30,113 bases of DNA from RGIG3135 sp964477115 (GTDB lineage Bacteria > Actinomycetota > Coriobacteriia > Coriobacteriales > Eggerthellaceae), in the NCBI GenBank assembly GCA_964477115.1, contig CAYZCY010000019.1, positions 1 to 30,113 of the forward strand. Direction: 5' to 3'. The position numbers were made by a program, and so were the translations under genes. Positions 16,937 through 24,833 of the stretch are shown one piece after another (positions within the stretch are counted from its first letter, which is position 1; every line of letters starts with the position of its first letter). The notes beneath the pieces are model-generated. The model saw nothing but the letters and a program-made list of their open reading frames with translations, had not been told where the DNA came from and searched no databases.

Positions 16937-17350
16937 ATGGCGAAGAAAACTTTGATCGACCTTCAGCGCTGCATCGGCTGCTGGACCTGCTCCATGGCAT
17001 GCAAGGTGGGAAACAGCCTGGCCGACGACGACTACCGCATCACCGTCCGTACCAACGGATCCGGCGCCGGCATCGACCGCCCGCAGGGCATCTACCCCAA
17101 CCTGCGTATGAACTGGCAGCCCATCTACCAGAAGAGCTGCGATATGTGCGCAAGGGAAATCGCTCAGGGCTACCCGCAGTACTGCGTGTCTTACTGCCCC
17201 ACTAAAGCCATCGCCTGGGGAGACGATCAGGATCCCGAGTCCGCCTATAGCGTTGAGCTCAAGCGCTGCCTCGACAGCCACTTCCACATCTTCGAGCTGC
17301 CCGCTCGCGAGGGCACTCGCCCGAACGTGACTTACGCCGTTCGCGAGTAA
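16937..17350 (+). CDS. 4Fe-4S ferredoxin-type electron-transfer subunit of the molybdoenzyme
   Basis: 137 residues, 13 bp after the catalytic subunit, with AAGGAG upstream of ATG 16937. Cysteines C12, C15, C18 and C22 (RCIGCWTCSMAC) and C68, C71, C83 and C87 (KSCDMC ... YCVSYCP) give ligands for two [4Fe-4S] clusters. It is shorter than most DmsB/NrfC-type subunits (about 180-210 residues with up to four clusters). It should pass electrons to or from the Mo subunit. No NrfD-type membrane anchor or Mo-enzyme chaperone follows, so the complex is predicted to be soluble and fed by a cytoplasmic donor. Confidence 0.92.
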   Translation: MAKKTLIDLQRCIGCWTCSMACKVGNSLADDDYRITVRTNGSGAGIDRPQGIYPNLRMNWQPIYQKSCDMCAREIAQGYPQYCVSYCPTKAIAWGDDQDPESAYSVELKRCLDSHFHIFELPAREGTRPNVTYAVRE

Positions 17351-17424
17351 TACGGCCAGCGCGGCGGCGCAAGCTTAGCCGCGCATATTCCAGTAGGGCT
17401 CGCAGCGTAAACCCAAGCAGCACA

Positions 17425-17467
17425 GTGCCCCGTCGAAGTTCAAAACGTGAACCGGCGGGGCACTTTT
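17425..17467 (+). terminator. Terminator after the molybdoenzyme operon
   Basis: GTGCCCCG (17425-17432) pairs with CGGGGCAC (17456-17463), with an inner GTTC/GAAC pairing, then TTTT. It lies 74 bp beyond the stop of the Fe-S subunit. Confidence 0.75.
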
Positions 17468-17777
17468 GCGCTATTTTGCTCACGGTCCACCCCCCAAGTT
17501 GTCGGAGAGATCACGCTAAGAGATTGTCACTATCGCGTCCTTTCTAGAACCATGCCGCAAAGATGAACGCGCGATAGGGCGACGCTGAGGTGATGCCGCG
17601 CAGTCGCTTTAATCCATGCATTGTGGCTGATGCAGTCGGGCAAGGAGACATGCTGTTTCCTGCGCGCGATTTTTGGTGATGTTGAGGATGTGCTCAAGAT
17701 GAGCCTCGGTTTGCGGGCGCTCGTTTTCGTGCGTGATACAATCCTTGGAACGCAACGGTTGAGGAAAGGGGATTTCC
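17468..17777 (+). other. Gene-free interval upstream of the secreted protein, with a putative promoter
   Basis: No supported gene. TGATACAAT at 17734-17742 is a TGn-extended -10, about 35 nt before the ATG. TTGCGG at 17711-17716 is a possible -35 at 20 bp, a long spacing. Nothing else stands out in 17468-17710. Confidence 0.4.
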
Positions 17778-19370
17778 ATGAGAAAGCTCAGACTCTTAGC
17801 TTCGACGGTGCTTTTGGCGCTTTGTGCTGCGATGCCTGTTATGGCGTGGGCGGACGCGACGGCCCAGCTGACGGCGGCTGGCTTGGATGACGGCTCGGAA
17901 AGCTTTTCCGTTGCGGGCTGGAACACCGAACAAGACGGCAAAACAAACCTGGAGAGCACCGTGGTCATCACGCTGGACGAAGGCGCCCAGAGCTTGGCCG
18001 ATGCCGGCTCTCTCACTTACAGCATGGATGTCTGGGGCTCTTGCGACGAGTGTCGCACCATGGATCTGACGGGTTCGGTCATCTTCTATGACGAAAAGGG
18101 CGCTGAGCTGGGCAGTTGGTCTGATTCTTATAGCGAATATGACACCTGGCGTCAGCAGCATTCCCTTTCTGGCTCTGGAATAGTTCCAGCGGGAACCGTG
18201 AGCATTGAGGCTTCGGTTAAAAACCATGTTGGGACGAGCAGCGATCTTGAGCTTACGGGCACCTTGGCTATCAGCACCGCGGGTGTCGACTCCGCCAACG
18301 GTAACAATGTGGCCTATAACGTTGACAGCTTCGCTGGTACAGGCACTTTTGAAACCGGCAGTGGCCAAACGGGGCACTACGCCATGAGCCGCACCGTAGA
18401 CGCAACTGCGCAGGGCATGGCTGACCTTAGAGCCACTATGACCATATTCTTCGGTGCGGACGCCCGTCAATCCATTGACGATGGAATCGCGTTCTACGAG
18501 TTCTATGCATCCTTTGATGATTTGAAAGGCGGTCATGGCCTTGATGGTTATTTGAGCATCCGGTTCTTCGAGGCTTCTGGTGCTGAGATTAGCGATGCGC
18601 GCGTGTCTCTGAGCGGCTCTGATTTCGGAGGCTTTTTCAGCTCTGTTGAAAACTCGCGCGTTGTGCTGGCTGATGACGACTCGGTTGATCTTCAAATTCC
18701 TGTCGGGACATCCTACGTCAAGCTGGAGAGCAGGGCTACGGTTGGCACCTTGTCGGACCTCTCGAGCTACATGAGGTTCATCTTCTGCCATGAAGAGAGC
18801 CTGCGCTCCAGTGAGCTGGTTTCGGCTTCCGCTGATCACCCTGAGGCAGCCGATGAAAATGCGGTTTACGTTGAATGCACTGACGAAGAGGGCGAAGACC
18901 CCACGGTTCTCAACGGTGAGCTGACGGAAGAGGAGCTCGAAGAGGTCATGCTGCTCGGCTACGCGAACCTTGACGTGCTCAAACCGCCCGAGGTCGTTGA
19001 CTCCGATACCAAGGCTGCCATCGAGGAGGCTATGAAGGAACTCGAAGAAGTTGAGCCCACGAGCGCCTTCACTCCGGCAATGCGCCTGGTTATGACCTAT
19101 TCCATGCTTCTGGTGAATTATCCTGAGAAACTTGCTGAGATAAATCGCTATGACGTTGTGAGCGAGGATGTCATCGTGGGGCTTTTGTACTCCGCAAAGT
19201 GCATTGGTGCGGGAGAGATGTCGACCCCTCTGCAAACGCTTGGAAAGGATCAGCTGGTAAAAGAGGCTCATGCCTGGGCTGATAGTGCTGGCTTGAGCGA
19301 TCTTTACGAGTCCGGTGTCGACACCATCGACGAGGCCCTCGGTGTGATCAAAACTTACGTGGGGCTGTAA
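17778..19370 (+). CDS. Secreted protein of unknown function with two related beta-rich domains
   Basis: 530 residues; AAAGGGG precedes ATG 17778. A Sec signal peptide (residues 1-25, basic MRKLRLL, hydrophobic core, MAWA cleavage) lacks a lipobox, so the product is exported and released or loosely wall-bound. Residues about 30-165 and 175-345 look like two diverged copies of one domain: both have a strand series ending in related segments (PAGTVSIEASVKNHVGTSSD and PVGTSYVKLESRATVGTLSD). Residues 370-530 are acidic and helical (ELTEEELEEV, AIEEAMKELEEVE). There is no LPxTG, membrane anchor or recognised catalytic motif. I do not recognise the family. The gene is monocistronic, flanked by terminators on both sides. 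Confidence 0.8.
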   Translation: MRKLRLLASTVLLALCAAMPVMAWADATAQLTAAGLDDGSESFSVAGWNTEQDGKTNLESTVVITLDEGAQSLADAGSLTYSMDVWGSCDECRTMDLTGSVIFYDEKGAELGSWSDSYSEYDTWRQQHSLSGSGIVPAGTVSIEASVKNHVGTSSDLELTGTLAISTAGVDSANGNNVAYNVDSFAGTGTFETGSGQTGHYAMSRTVDATAQGMADLRATMTIFFGADARQSIDDGIAFYEFYASFDDLKGGHGLDGYLSIRFFEASGAEISDARVSLSGSDFGGFFSSVENSRVVLADDDSVDLQIPVGTSYVKLESRATVGTLSDLSSYMRFIFCHEESLRSSELVSASADHPEAADENAVYVECTDEEGEDPTVLNGELTEEELEEVMLLGYANLDVLKPPEVVDSDTKAAIEEAMKELEEVEPTSAFTPAMRLVMTYSMLLVNYPEKLAEINRYDVVSEDVIVGLLYSAKCIGAGEMSTPLQTLGKDQLVKEAHAWADSAGLSDLYESGVDTIDEALGVIKTYVGL

Positions 19371-19397
19371 TCTGCTTCCATAGCTCCTTTGGCGTAA

Positions 19398-19431
19398 TTG
19401 GCCTGCGGCGTCCGATGATATCGCAGGCCAA
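19398..19431 (+). terminator. Perfect 10-bp hairpin after the secreted-protein gene
   Basis: TTGGCCTGCG pairs perfectly with CGCAGGCCAA across a 14-base loop, 27 bp after the stop. The following sequence AGGCTTATTGTC is only moderately T-rich, so it is a probable but not ideal intrinsic terminator. Confidence 0.6.
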
Positions 19432-19547
19432 AGGCTTATTGTCAGATGCTTGCCTGCGTGGCTGGCCAGATGACACGTGCCTTCTTTGATGACACGATGC
19501 ATGAAGGAATTGCAACGATGGGATCATGGCGGCATACGTGTCTTTTT

Positions 19548-19757
19548 CGCAGTGCTATACTCAATGGGTTTTGGACAAATATGCGCATCGTTAGAGGTTG
19601 AGNNNNNNNNNNNNNNNNNNNNNNNNNNNNNNNNNNNNNNNNNNNNNNNNNNNNNNNNNNNNNNNNNNNNNNNNNNNNNNNNNNNNNNNNNNNNNNNNNN
19701 NNCGCAGTGCTATACTCAATGGGTTTTGGACAAATATGCGCATCGTTAGAGGTTGAG
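19548..19757. other. Scaffold gap flanked by an exact 55-bp duplication (assembly artefact)
   Basis: 19548-19602 and 19703-19757 are identical over 55 bp, ending precisely at the N-run on the left and starting precisely after it on the right; 100 N lie between. This is the signature of two contig ends sharing one k-mer-length overlap. The real sequence most likely has one copy and no gap, so the region upstream of the MATE gene is about 155 bp shorter than shown. The rest of 19432-19547 has no supported gene. Confidence 0.88.
19708..19716 (+). promoter_or_regulatory. Extended -10 promoter of the MATE gene
   Basis: TGCTATACT is a TGn-extended -10 about 47 nt before the MATE ATG. The same element appears at 19553-19561 because of the duplicated contig end. 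No matching -35 is visible. Confidence 0.45.
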
Positions 19758-19762
19758 CAGGC

Positions 19763-21220
19763 ATGGCGTTTTCGAAAAAGGCACGTAACACCGATCCAGA
19801 TCGTATGGGCACTGAGCCCCTCGGCAAGCTTCTTCTAGAATTCTCAATTCCGGCCATCATCATGATGGTCTTCAACATGCTCTACAACGTGGTGGACACC
19901 GCGTTTTTGGGCTGGGCGCTACCCGACGGATCGGGTGTGGCGGTTGTCACTCTGGCAACACCGGTCATGACCATCCTGATGGCCTTTCCCATGCTGGCTG
20001 GCCAGGGCGGAAGCGCTTTGGGCGCCATTCAGCTTGGTAAGGGAGAGCGCAATATCGTTGAGCGGACTCTCGGCAACACCACGGTCTTGTTGGTCGGCAT
20101 GGCAGCGGTTGTTGCCGTCTTGGCATGGTTTTTGATCGAGCCTCTGCTCAACCTGCTCGCTACACCTGATGAGATCAGAGACGTAACGCGCCTGTTTGTT
20201 CAGATCATCTGCGTCGGCAGCGTGTTCCAATGCCTGGGCATGGGCTTGAACAACTTCCTGCGCGTGGCGGGCAAGCCCAATCTCTCCCTGGCTGCTTCCG
20301 TCCTTGGCACCGTGATGTGCATCGTCTTCAACTACATTCTCGTTATTCAGATGGGCTATGGCGTTGCGGGCTCTGCGGTGGCAACCTTGCTTGGTCAGTG
20401 CTGCGGCATGATTCCCGTTCTCTGGTATTTCATAGCGGCAAAGAGCGCGCCCTTCCATCTGAGGCTTGCCGGTTGCAGGCCTGATTTGAGCCTGATGGGA
20501 AAGATCTGCGCACTTGGCCTAGCCTCCTTCGCCATGCAGTGCGCCCAGGTGATCACGAGCCTCGTTTTCAACGAGGTGGTCACCAAATACGGCGCGCTTG
20601 ATCCCATCGGCGCTACCGGCGCGCTGGCCGCCGTTGGCGTGGCCTTCCGCTCCATGATGATCACCTTCTGCCCGCTCATTGGCATCACCATGGGCGCGCA
20701 GCCCATCTTTGGCTACAACTACGGTGCCCGCAATTGGCAGCGCGTGCTTGATCTGTTCAAGTTGGCGACCATCTTCGGTGTTGGCCTGGGCGCTTTCTTC
20801 TTCGCCTTCTGTCATCTGGCGCCCGAGCTCATCGTTTCGCTCTTCGGCCTGCAAGCCGAACTGGCTGATTACGCCTCTCGCGCCGTGGTCATCATGTCCA
20901 CCTTCCTGCCCCTCGTCGGCTTCCAGATCGTGGGTTCCAACTACTTCCAGGCGTCCGGCCAGCCCATCAAGGCTGCCGTGCTCGGCCTGACCAGGCAGGT
21001 GCTCTTCCTCATTCCGCTGTACATGTTCGCACCGCCCATCTTTGCATCGTGGTTCGGCTACAGCGAGCTGTTCGGCGTGGTCACCTGCGTTCCTGCCGCT
21101 GATATCCTGTCGGTTGTGTTCACGGCCGGCTTTGTTGCCTACGAGGTGAAGAAGCTTCGCGATCTGCGCGATGGCAAGCGTACCGAGATCAGCAAGTCAA
21201 AGTTCAAGATCGAGGTGTAG
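19763..21220 (+). CDS. MATE family multidrug/toxin efflux transporter
   Basis: 485 residues, with about 12 hydrophobic helices in two pseudo-repeated halves. Family features include PLGKLLLEFSIPAIIMMVFNM (first helix), NVVDTAFLGW, MLAGQGGSALGAIQLGKGE between helices, and the second-half counterpart GITMGAQPIFGYNYGARN. These transporters export organic cations, drugs or metabolites in exchange for Na or H. No regulator is adjacent and the substrate is unknown. The start at 19763 lies just after the duplicated contig end, so its upstream sequence should be read with the gap removed. Confidence 0.93.
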   Translation: MAFSKKARNTDPDRMGTEPLGKLLLEFSIPAIIMMVFNMLYNVVDTAFLGWALPDGSGVAVVTLATPVMTILMAFPMLAGQGGSALGAIQLGKGERNIVERTLGNTTVLLVGMAAVVAVLAWFLIEPLLNLLATPDEIRDVTRLFVQIICVGSVFQCLGMGLNNFLRVAGKPNLSLAASVLGTVMCIVFNYILVIQMGYGVAGSAVATLLGQCCGMIPVLWYFIAAKSAPFHLRLAGCRPDLSLMGKICALGLASFAMQCAQVITSLVFNEVVTKYGALDPIGATGALAAVGVAFRSMMITFCPLIGITMGAQPIFGYNYGARNWQRVLDLFKLATIFGVGLGAFFFAFCHLAPELIVSLFGLQAELADYASRAVVIMSTFLPLVGFQIVGSNYFQASGQPIKAAVLGLTRQVLFLIPLYMFAPPIFASWFGYSELFGVVTCVPAADILSVVFTAGFVAYEVKKLRDLRDGKRTEISKSKFKIEV

Positions 21221-21336
21221 AAGCTAAGCGCGACCTTGTCGGGAGTATTTGCCGCGTACCTTTGCAGGGCTCTATTGCAAGGACGCCGTTGCTGCGCGCT
21301 TTTGCGGGCATCCTTGCCGCCCCCTTAACTTCCGAT

Positions 21337-21360
21337 CGCACTTTAAGGGTTTCAAGTGCG
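21337..21360 (+). terminator. Hairpin between the MATE gene and gatC
   Basis: CGCACTT and AAGTGCG form a perfect 7-bp stem with a 10-base loop, followed by TTTCCCC, about 115 bp after the MATE stop. A weak terminator candidate. Confidence 0.4.
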
Positions 21361-21379
21361 TTTCCCCTGTGTGCGCATA

Positions 21380-21408
21380 TTTTGTGGCAGGGAGCGCTCG
21401 CGTATAAT
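21380..21408 (+). promoter_or_regulatory. Promoter of the gatCAB operon
   Basis: Consensus -10 TATAAT (21403-21408) with TTTTGT (21380-21385) 17 bp upstream. The predicted start is near 21415, giving a leader of about 37 nt before gatC. Confidence 0.6.
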
Positions 21409-21451
21409 GCAAGGGTTGAGTTAGCAAGTAGGACGCCTAGAGAGGGAACCT

Positions 21452-21733
21452 ATGAATATGGATATTCTCGTCAGGTTGGAGAAGCTCAACCAGCTTCGCC
21501 TGACCGAAGAGCAGAGGGCTCAGCAGCTCGCGTTTTTCGCTGAGCGCGAGGCCGAGATGGCTCAACTTGACGCCATCGACACGGCGGACGTGGAGCGCAT
21601 GGTCCACGTGATGCCGCTTGAGAACGTGCTGCGCGAAGACCGCGCCGACGAGCCGTTCTCCCGCGAGGATCTGCAGGCGGGCGCTCCGCAGGCAGATGAC
21701 GGCTACTGGCAAGTTCCGCGTACGGTTGACTAG
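21452..21733 (+). CDS. gatC: Aspartyl/glutamyl-tRNA amidotransferase subunit C
   Basis: 93 residues. GatC is the belt-like subunit that wraps GatA and stabilises the GatAB complex. The N-terminal helical part (LVRLEKLNQLRLTEEQRAQQ) and the C-terminal LREDRADEPFSREDLQAGAPQ match the family's conserved LREDxxxxxxxRExxLxNAP tail. ATG 21452 has GAGAGGG upstream; ATG at 21458 is an alternative. gatA begins 17 bp downstream, so the C-A-B order is the standard operon. GatC normally binds across a full-length GatA, so its conservation here suggests a complex still forms. Confidence 0.93.
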   Translation: MNMDILVRLEKLNQLRLTEEQRAQQLAFFAEREAEMAQLDAIDTADVERMVHVMPLENVLREDRADEPFSREDLQAGAPQADDGYWQVPRTVD

Positions 21734-21750
21734 GCGAAGGGAGATCGAAC

Positions 21751-22959
21751 ATGACGCTTCTTATCAATCGCGCCCAGGAAACCGCAGGCAAGTCGGTTGC
21801 CTTGGAGGACCTGGTCCTGACCACCGCGCTTCCCACCACGGGCGGCTCCAAGATGCTCGAGGGCTTCATGAGCCTGTTCGACGCCACTGTCGTCGGCAAG
21901 CTTGAAGCTGCAGGTTATGAAATTGCCGGCAAGGCAAACATCGGCGAGTTCGGTTTTGACCTGCTCGGCGAGACCTCCTATTTCGGGGCTTGCGAAAACG
22001 AGCAGGGCGAGCTTGAGTCCGCCGCCTCGCTTCTTTTGGCTGATGGTGACGTCGAAGCCGTCGTGGGCCTCGACGTCAACGGTACCCAGCGCCGCGCCGC
22101 GGCCCTTGCCGACCAGGTGTGCGTGAAGCCCACCTACGGCACCGTTTCGCGTTTCGGCACCATTGCCGTTGCCTGCTCGGGCGAAGCCGTTTGCGTCACC
22201 GCCAACACCGCAGCTGATGCCCAGGAGCTGCTTTCCGCCATCGCCGGTCATGATGACAAGGACGGCACCAGCTTGCCTGAGGAGCGCTGTAATCTGGTTA
22301 AGGTCGCTGTCGAGATGCCCAAGAGAAAGATCGCGCTGGCCAAGAGCTTCGTGGAGGGCGCTGACGATGTCACGAAGGCCGCCGTCTCTGAGTTCGCAGG
22401 CTTTGCCGAGAAGGCGGGCTTTGCGGTTGAGGAAATCGACGACGCCATCCTGGCGGCAGCGCGTCCCGCTTGGAACGTGCTCATGTCCGCCGAGCTTTGC
22501 AACAACGTATCCCGCTTCGACGGCGTGAAGTACGGCTACCGCTCCGCCACCTATGAGACCATCGACGAGCTGTACACCAACAGCCGCACCGAAGCTTTCG
22601 GCGAGCTGCTCAAAACAAGCATCCTCTACGGCTCCGAAATGCTTTCCGAGGAAAACTACGACAAGATGTACGACAAGTCCCTGCGCGTTCGCCGCGTAGT
22701 GGTGGAGGAGCTTGCGCGCATCTTCGCCGAATATGATCTTATCCTGCTGCCTGCCTGCAGCAAGTCCGCCTATACGCCTGCCGATCTTGAGGCCGACAAG
22801 TTCCTCTGCTTCAAGGACAACGCCTGCACCGCCGTTGCCTCCATTTCCGGCATGCCGGCTGTGGTTGTCGGCGGCGTGCAGCTCATTGGGCCTGCGTTCT
22901 CCGACGCTGCGCTTTTGGCTCTTGCCGCGCAGTTCGAATCCGCCGAGGAGGTGCGCTAA
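21751..22959 (+). CDS. gatA: GatA-like protein lacking the amidase catalytic triad
   Basis: 402 residues against about 485 for normal GatA; GGGAG precedes ATG 21751. The body is clearly GatA: SKMLEGF, ATVVGKLEAAGYEIAGKANIGEF, GETSYF, VKPTYGTVSRFG, NNVSRFDGVKYGYRS, and the C-terminal ISGMPAVVVGG. All catalytic positions differ. In the usual GIKDN motif the Lys is Glu19 (VALED). The glycine-serine loop GGSSGGSAAAV is GELESAASLLL (from residue 86). The GSDTGGSIRQP motif with the nucleophilic Ser is GLDVNGTQRRA (Thr112). About 60 N-terminal residues are also missing. The frame is intact and codon use matches its neighbours, so this is not a recent pseudogene. Predicted: no glutaminase activity, possible structural or other role within GatCAB. 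Confidence 0.88.
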   Translation: MTLLINRAQETAGKSVALEDLVLTTALPTTGGSKMLEGFMSLFDATVVGKLEAAGYEIAGKANIGEFGFDLLGETSYFGACENEQGELESAASLLLADGDVEAVVGLDVNGTQRRAAALADQVCVKPTYGTVSRFGTIAVACSGEAVCVTANTAADAQELLSAIAGHDDKDGTSLPEERCNLVKVAVEMPKRKIALAKSFVEGADDVTKAAVSEFAGFAEKAGFAVEEIDDAILAAARPAWNVLMSAELCNNVSRFDGVKYGYRSATYETIDELYTNSRTEAFGELLKTSILYGSEMLSEENYDKMYDKSLRVRRVVVEELARIFAEYDLILLPACSKSAYTPADLEADKFLCFKDNACTAVASISGMPAVVVGGVQLIGPAFSDAALLALAAQFESAEEVR

Positions 22960-24392
22960 TGCGTTACGAAACCGTCATTGGTCTGGAAGTTCACGTTGAA
23001 CTTGCTACCGATTCCAAGATCTTCTGCTCCTGCGCCAACCGTTCGCTCGACGAGCAGAACAGCCACGTGTGCCCCGCCTGCTGCGGCATGCCGGGCATGC
23101 TTCCCGTCACCAACAAGCAGGCCGTCAACCTGGGCATGACCGCGGGCATGATGCTTAACTGCCACATCAATCGCACCACCACCTTCGACAAGAAGAGCTA
23201 TTACTATCCCGACCTGCCGTGCTCCTATCAGACCACGCAGTGGTTCTCCCCGGTTGCCGTGAACGGCACCGTGCGCATCGAGACCGAGGCCGGGCAAAAA
23301 GACATCCGCATCAAGCAGATCCACATGGAGGAAGACGCCGGCAAGCTGGTGCACGACACGCTAACCAACACCACGCTCGTCGACTTCAACCGCACTTCCG
23401 TCCCGCTGATCGAGATCGTGAGTCAGCCCGACCTCTCGAGCGCTGACGAGGTTGTCGCTTATCTCGAGCGCCTGCGTTCGCTTTTGCGTTTTGCGAAGGT
23501 AAGCGAGTGCCGCATGGAGCTTGGCACCATGCGCTGCGACGTCAACCTATCCATCCGCCCCGAGGGCTCCGACGTGCTCGGCGTGCGCACCGAGATGAAG
23601 AACATGAATTCCATTTCGGCTATCCGCCGCGCCATTGCCTACGAGGTGGACCGCCACATCGATGCCCTGGAAAACGGCACCGAGGAGCTGGTTCAGGAAA
23701 CCCGCCGCTGGGATGACGAAAAGGGCATGTCCTTCGCCATGCGCAACAAGGAAACCGCTGGCGATTACCGCTACTTCCCCGATCCCAACGTGATGCCCAT
23801 CGTGATCGACGACGAGTGGTACGACCGCATCAAGGCTACGCTGCCGCCTTTCCCCGAGGTGAAGAAGGCCTCGCTTATGGAACAGGGCCTGACTGAGTAC
23901 GACGCTGATCTGCTCGTTACCAGCCGCGTGCTGTGCGACTGCTTCGACGAGGCCTTCGCTGTGAGCGGTCTTGCCAAGGAGTGTGCAAACTGGATTGCCA
24001 CCAACTGCCTGGCCGTATTGAAGAAGAACGGCCAGACCATGGACGACCTCACCCTGAGCGGCACGCGCCTCGGCGAGCTCGTGAAGCTGGTGGGGGATGG
24101 TGTGGTGAGCAACGCCAACGCCAAGATCATTCTGGAGGCCATGTTTGCCGACGACGTTGATCCGAAGGCTTATGCCGAGGCCAACGACATGATCATCTCC
24201 AACGACACCGATGCGGTCATGGACGTCATTCGCGCCATCGTGGCGGCCAACGAAAAGGATGCCAACGATTTCCGCGCCGGCAACGAGAAGGCCATCAACC
24301 CACTCTTCGGCAAGTGTATGAAAAAGCTCAAGGGCAACTGCGCTCCTCAGCAGCTGCGCGAGATGCTCATCGCCTGCATCATGGAGGGTTAA
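22959..24392 (+). CDS. gatB: Aspartyl/glutamyl-tRNA amidotransferase subunit B
   Basis: 477 residues, a normal length; its ATG overlaps the gatA stop by one base (TAATG). GatB binds the misacylated tRNA and activates the side-chain carboxylate with ATP. The canonical start ETVIGLEVHVEL, Zn-binding cysteines (FCSCANRSL, VCPACCGMPGMLP), KSYYYPDLPCSYQTTQ, IHMEEDAGKLVHD, the metal/ATP region VDFNRTSVPLIEIVS, RCDVNLSIRP, and the C-terminal helical YqeY-like tail (NPLFGKCMKKLKGN) are all present. It therefore looks fully functional, in contrast to its GatA partner. Confidence 0.96.
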   Translation: MRYETVIGLEVHVELATDSKIFCSCANRSLDEQNSHVCPACCGMPGMLPVTNKQAVNLGMTAGMMLNCHINRTTTFDKKSYYYPDLPCSYQTTQWFSPVAVNGTVRIETEAGQKDIRIKQIHMEEDAGKLVHDTLTNTTLVDFNRTSVPLIEIVSQPDLSSADEVVAYLERLRSLLRFAKVSECRMELGTMRCDVNLSIRPEGSDVLGVRTEMKNMNSISAIRRAIAYEVDRHIDALENGTEELVQETRRWDDEKGMSFAMRNKETAGDYRYFPDPNVMPIVIDDEWYDRIKATLPPFPEVKKASLMEQGLTEYDADLLVTSRVLCDCFDEAFAVSGLAKECANWIATNCLAVLKKNGQTMDDLTLSGTRLGELVKLVGDGVVSNANAKIILEAMFADDVDPKAYAEANDMIISNDTDAVMDVIRAIVAANEKDANDFRAGNEKAINPLFGKCMKKLKGNCAPQQLREMLIACIMEG

Positions 24393-24413
24393 GCTCAAAA
24401 ACCCGTGCTGCGT

Positions 24414-24833
24414 TTAGACCAGGATGCCGTTGCAGTGGTCGATCGCGTGCTGGACAACCTGCGCCGTCCACTCGGTGAGCTTGCGCTTGCGAGTGACGAA
24501 CTTGCCGTCCTCGATGGCCTGGAACTCGACGGTGATGCGCTTGTAGCGCTTGGATTCGGTGTCGTAGTTGAGGCTCAGGCAGCCTTCAGTTGCCATGTAG
24601 GGAACGATGGCCTGCTTGATGACCGGGTTGTACATGACGTAGATCTTGTCGTTGTGCTCGTAGGCGATGATGGCCTTCAGCTCGCCGATCTGGTTGGCGG
24701 CAAGGCAGGCGCAGTTGTCTGACATAGATTTCATGGTGTCGATGAGGTCCTGCGCTATGGCTGCGTCCTCGATGCTTGCCTCAGCGGAGGGCTGTTTCAG
24801 GAATTCCTCGTCGGTGATGAGCTCTTTGATCAT
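24414..24833 (-). CDS. Peptide deformylase-like protein with catalytic Glu replaced by Ala
   Basis: 139 residues, shorter than typical Def (about 150-190). Motif 2 is intact (EGCLSL, the metal-binding Cys). Motif 3 reads QHAIDHCNG instead of QHExDH, so both metal His remain but the catalytic Glu is Ala (GCG codon on the coding strand). Motif 1 reads CACLAANQ instead of GxGLAAxQ: the Gln survives and both Gly are Cys. Known mutants of the equivalent Glu in E. coli deformylase are essentially inactive, so ordinary N-formyl-Met deformylation is unlikely. It is convergent with gatB (21 bp between stops) and lies downstream of the sensor kinase on the same strand, 77 bp away. It has no strong ribosome binding site. 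Confidence 0.85.
   Translation of the reverse strand: MIKELITDEEFLKQPSAEASIEDAAIAQDLIDTMKSMSDNCACLAANQIGELKAIIAYEHNDKIYVMYNPVIKQAIVPYMATEGCLSLNYDTESKRYKRITVEFQAIEDGKFVTRKRKLTEWTAQVVQHAIDHCNGILV

Noticed and set aside
17796..19502. 568-codon minus-strand frame opposite the secreted protein
   Set aside because: The plus strand has a signal peptide, ribosome binding site, promoter-like element and terminator; the antisense frame has none.
19548..19757. Biological direct repeat or target-site duplication
   Set aside because: The identical blocks end exactly at the N-run on both sides, which points to contig-end overlap.
21751..22959. gatA as a decaying pseudogene
   Set aside because: There is no stop or frameshift, the operon overlap with gatB is intact, and the non-catalytic family motifs are well kept. 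Degeneration is confined mainly to catalytic segments and the N-terminus.
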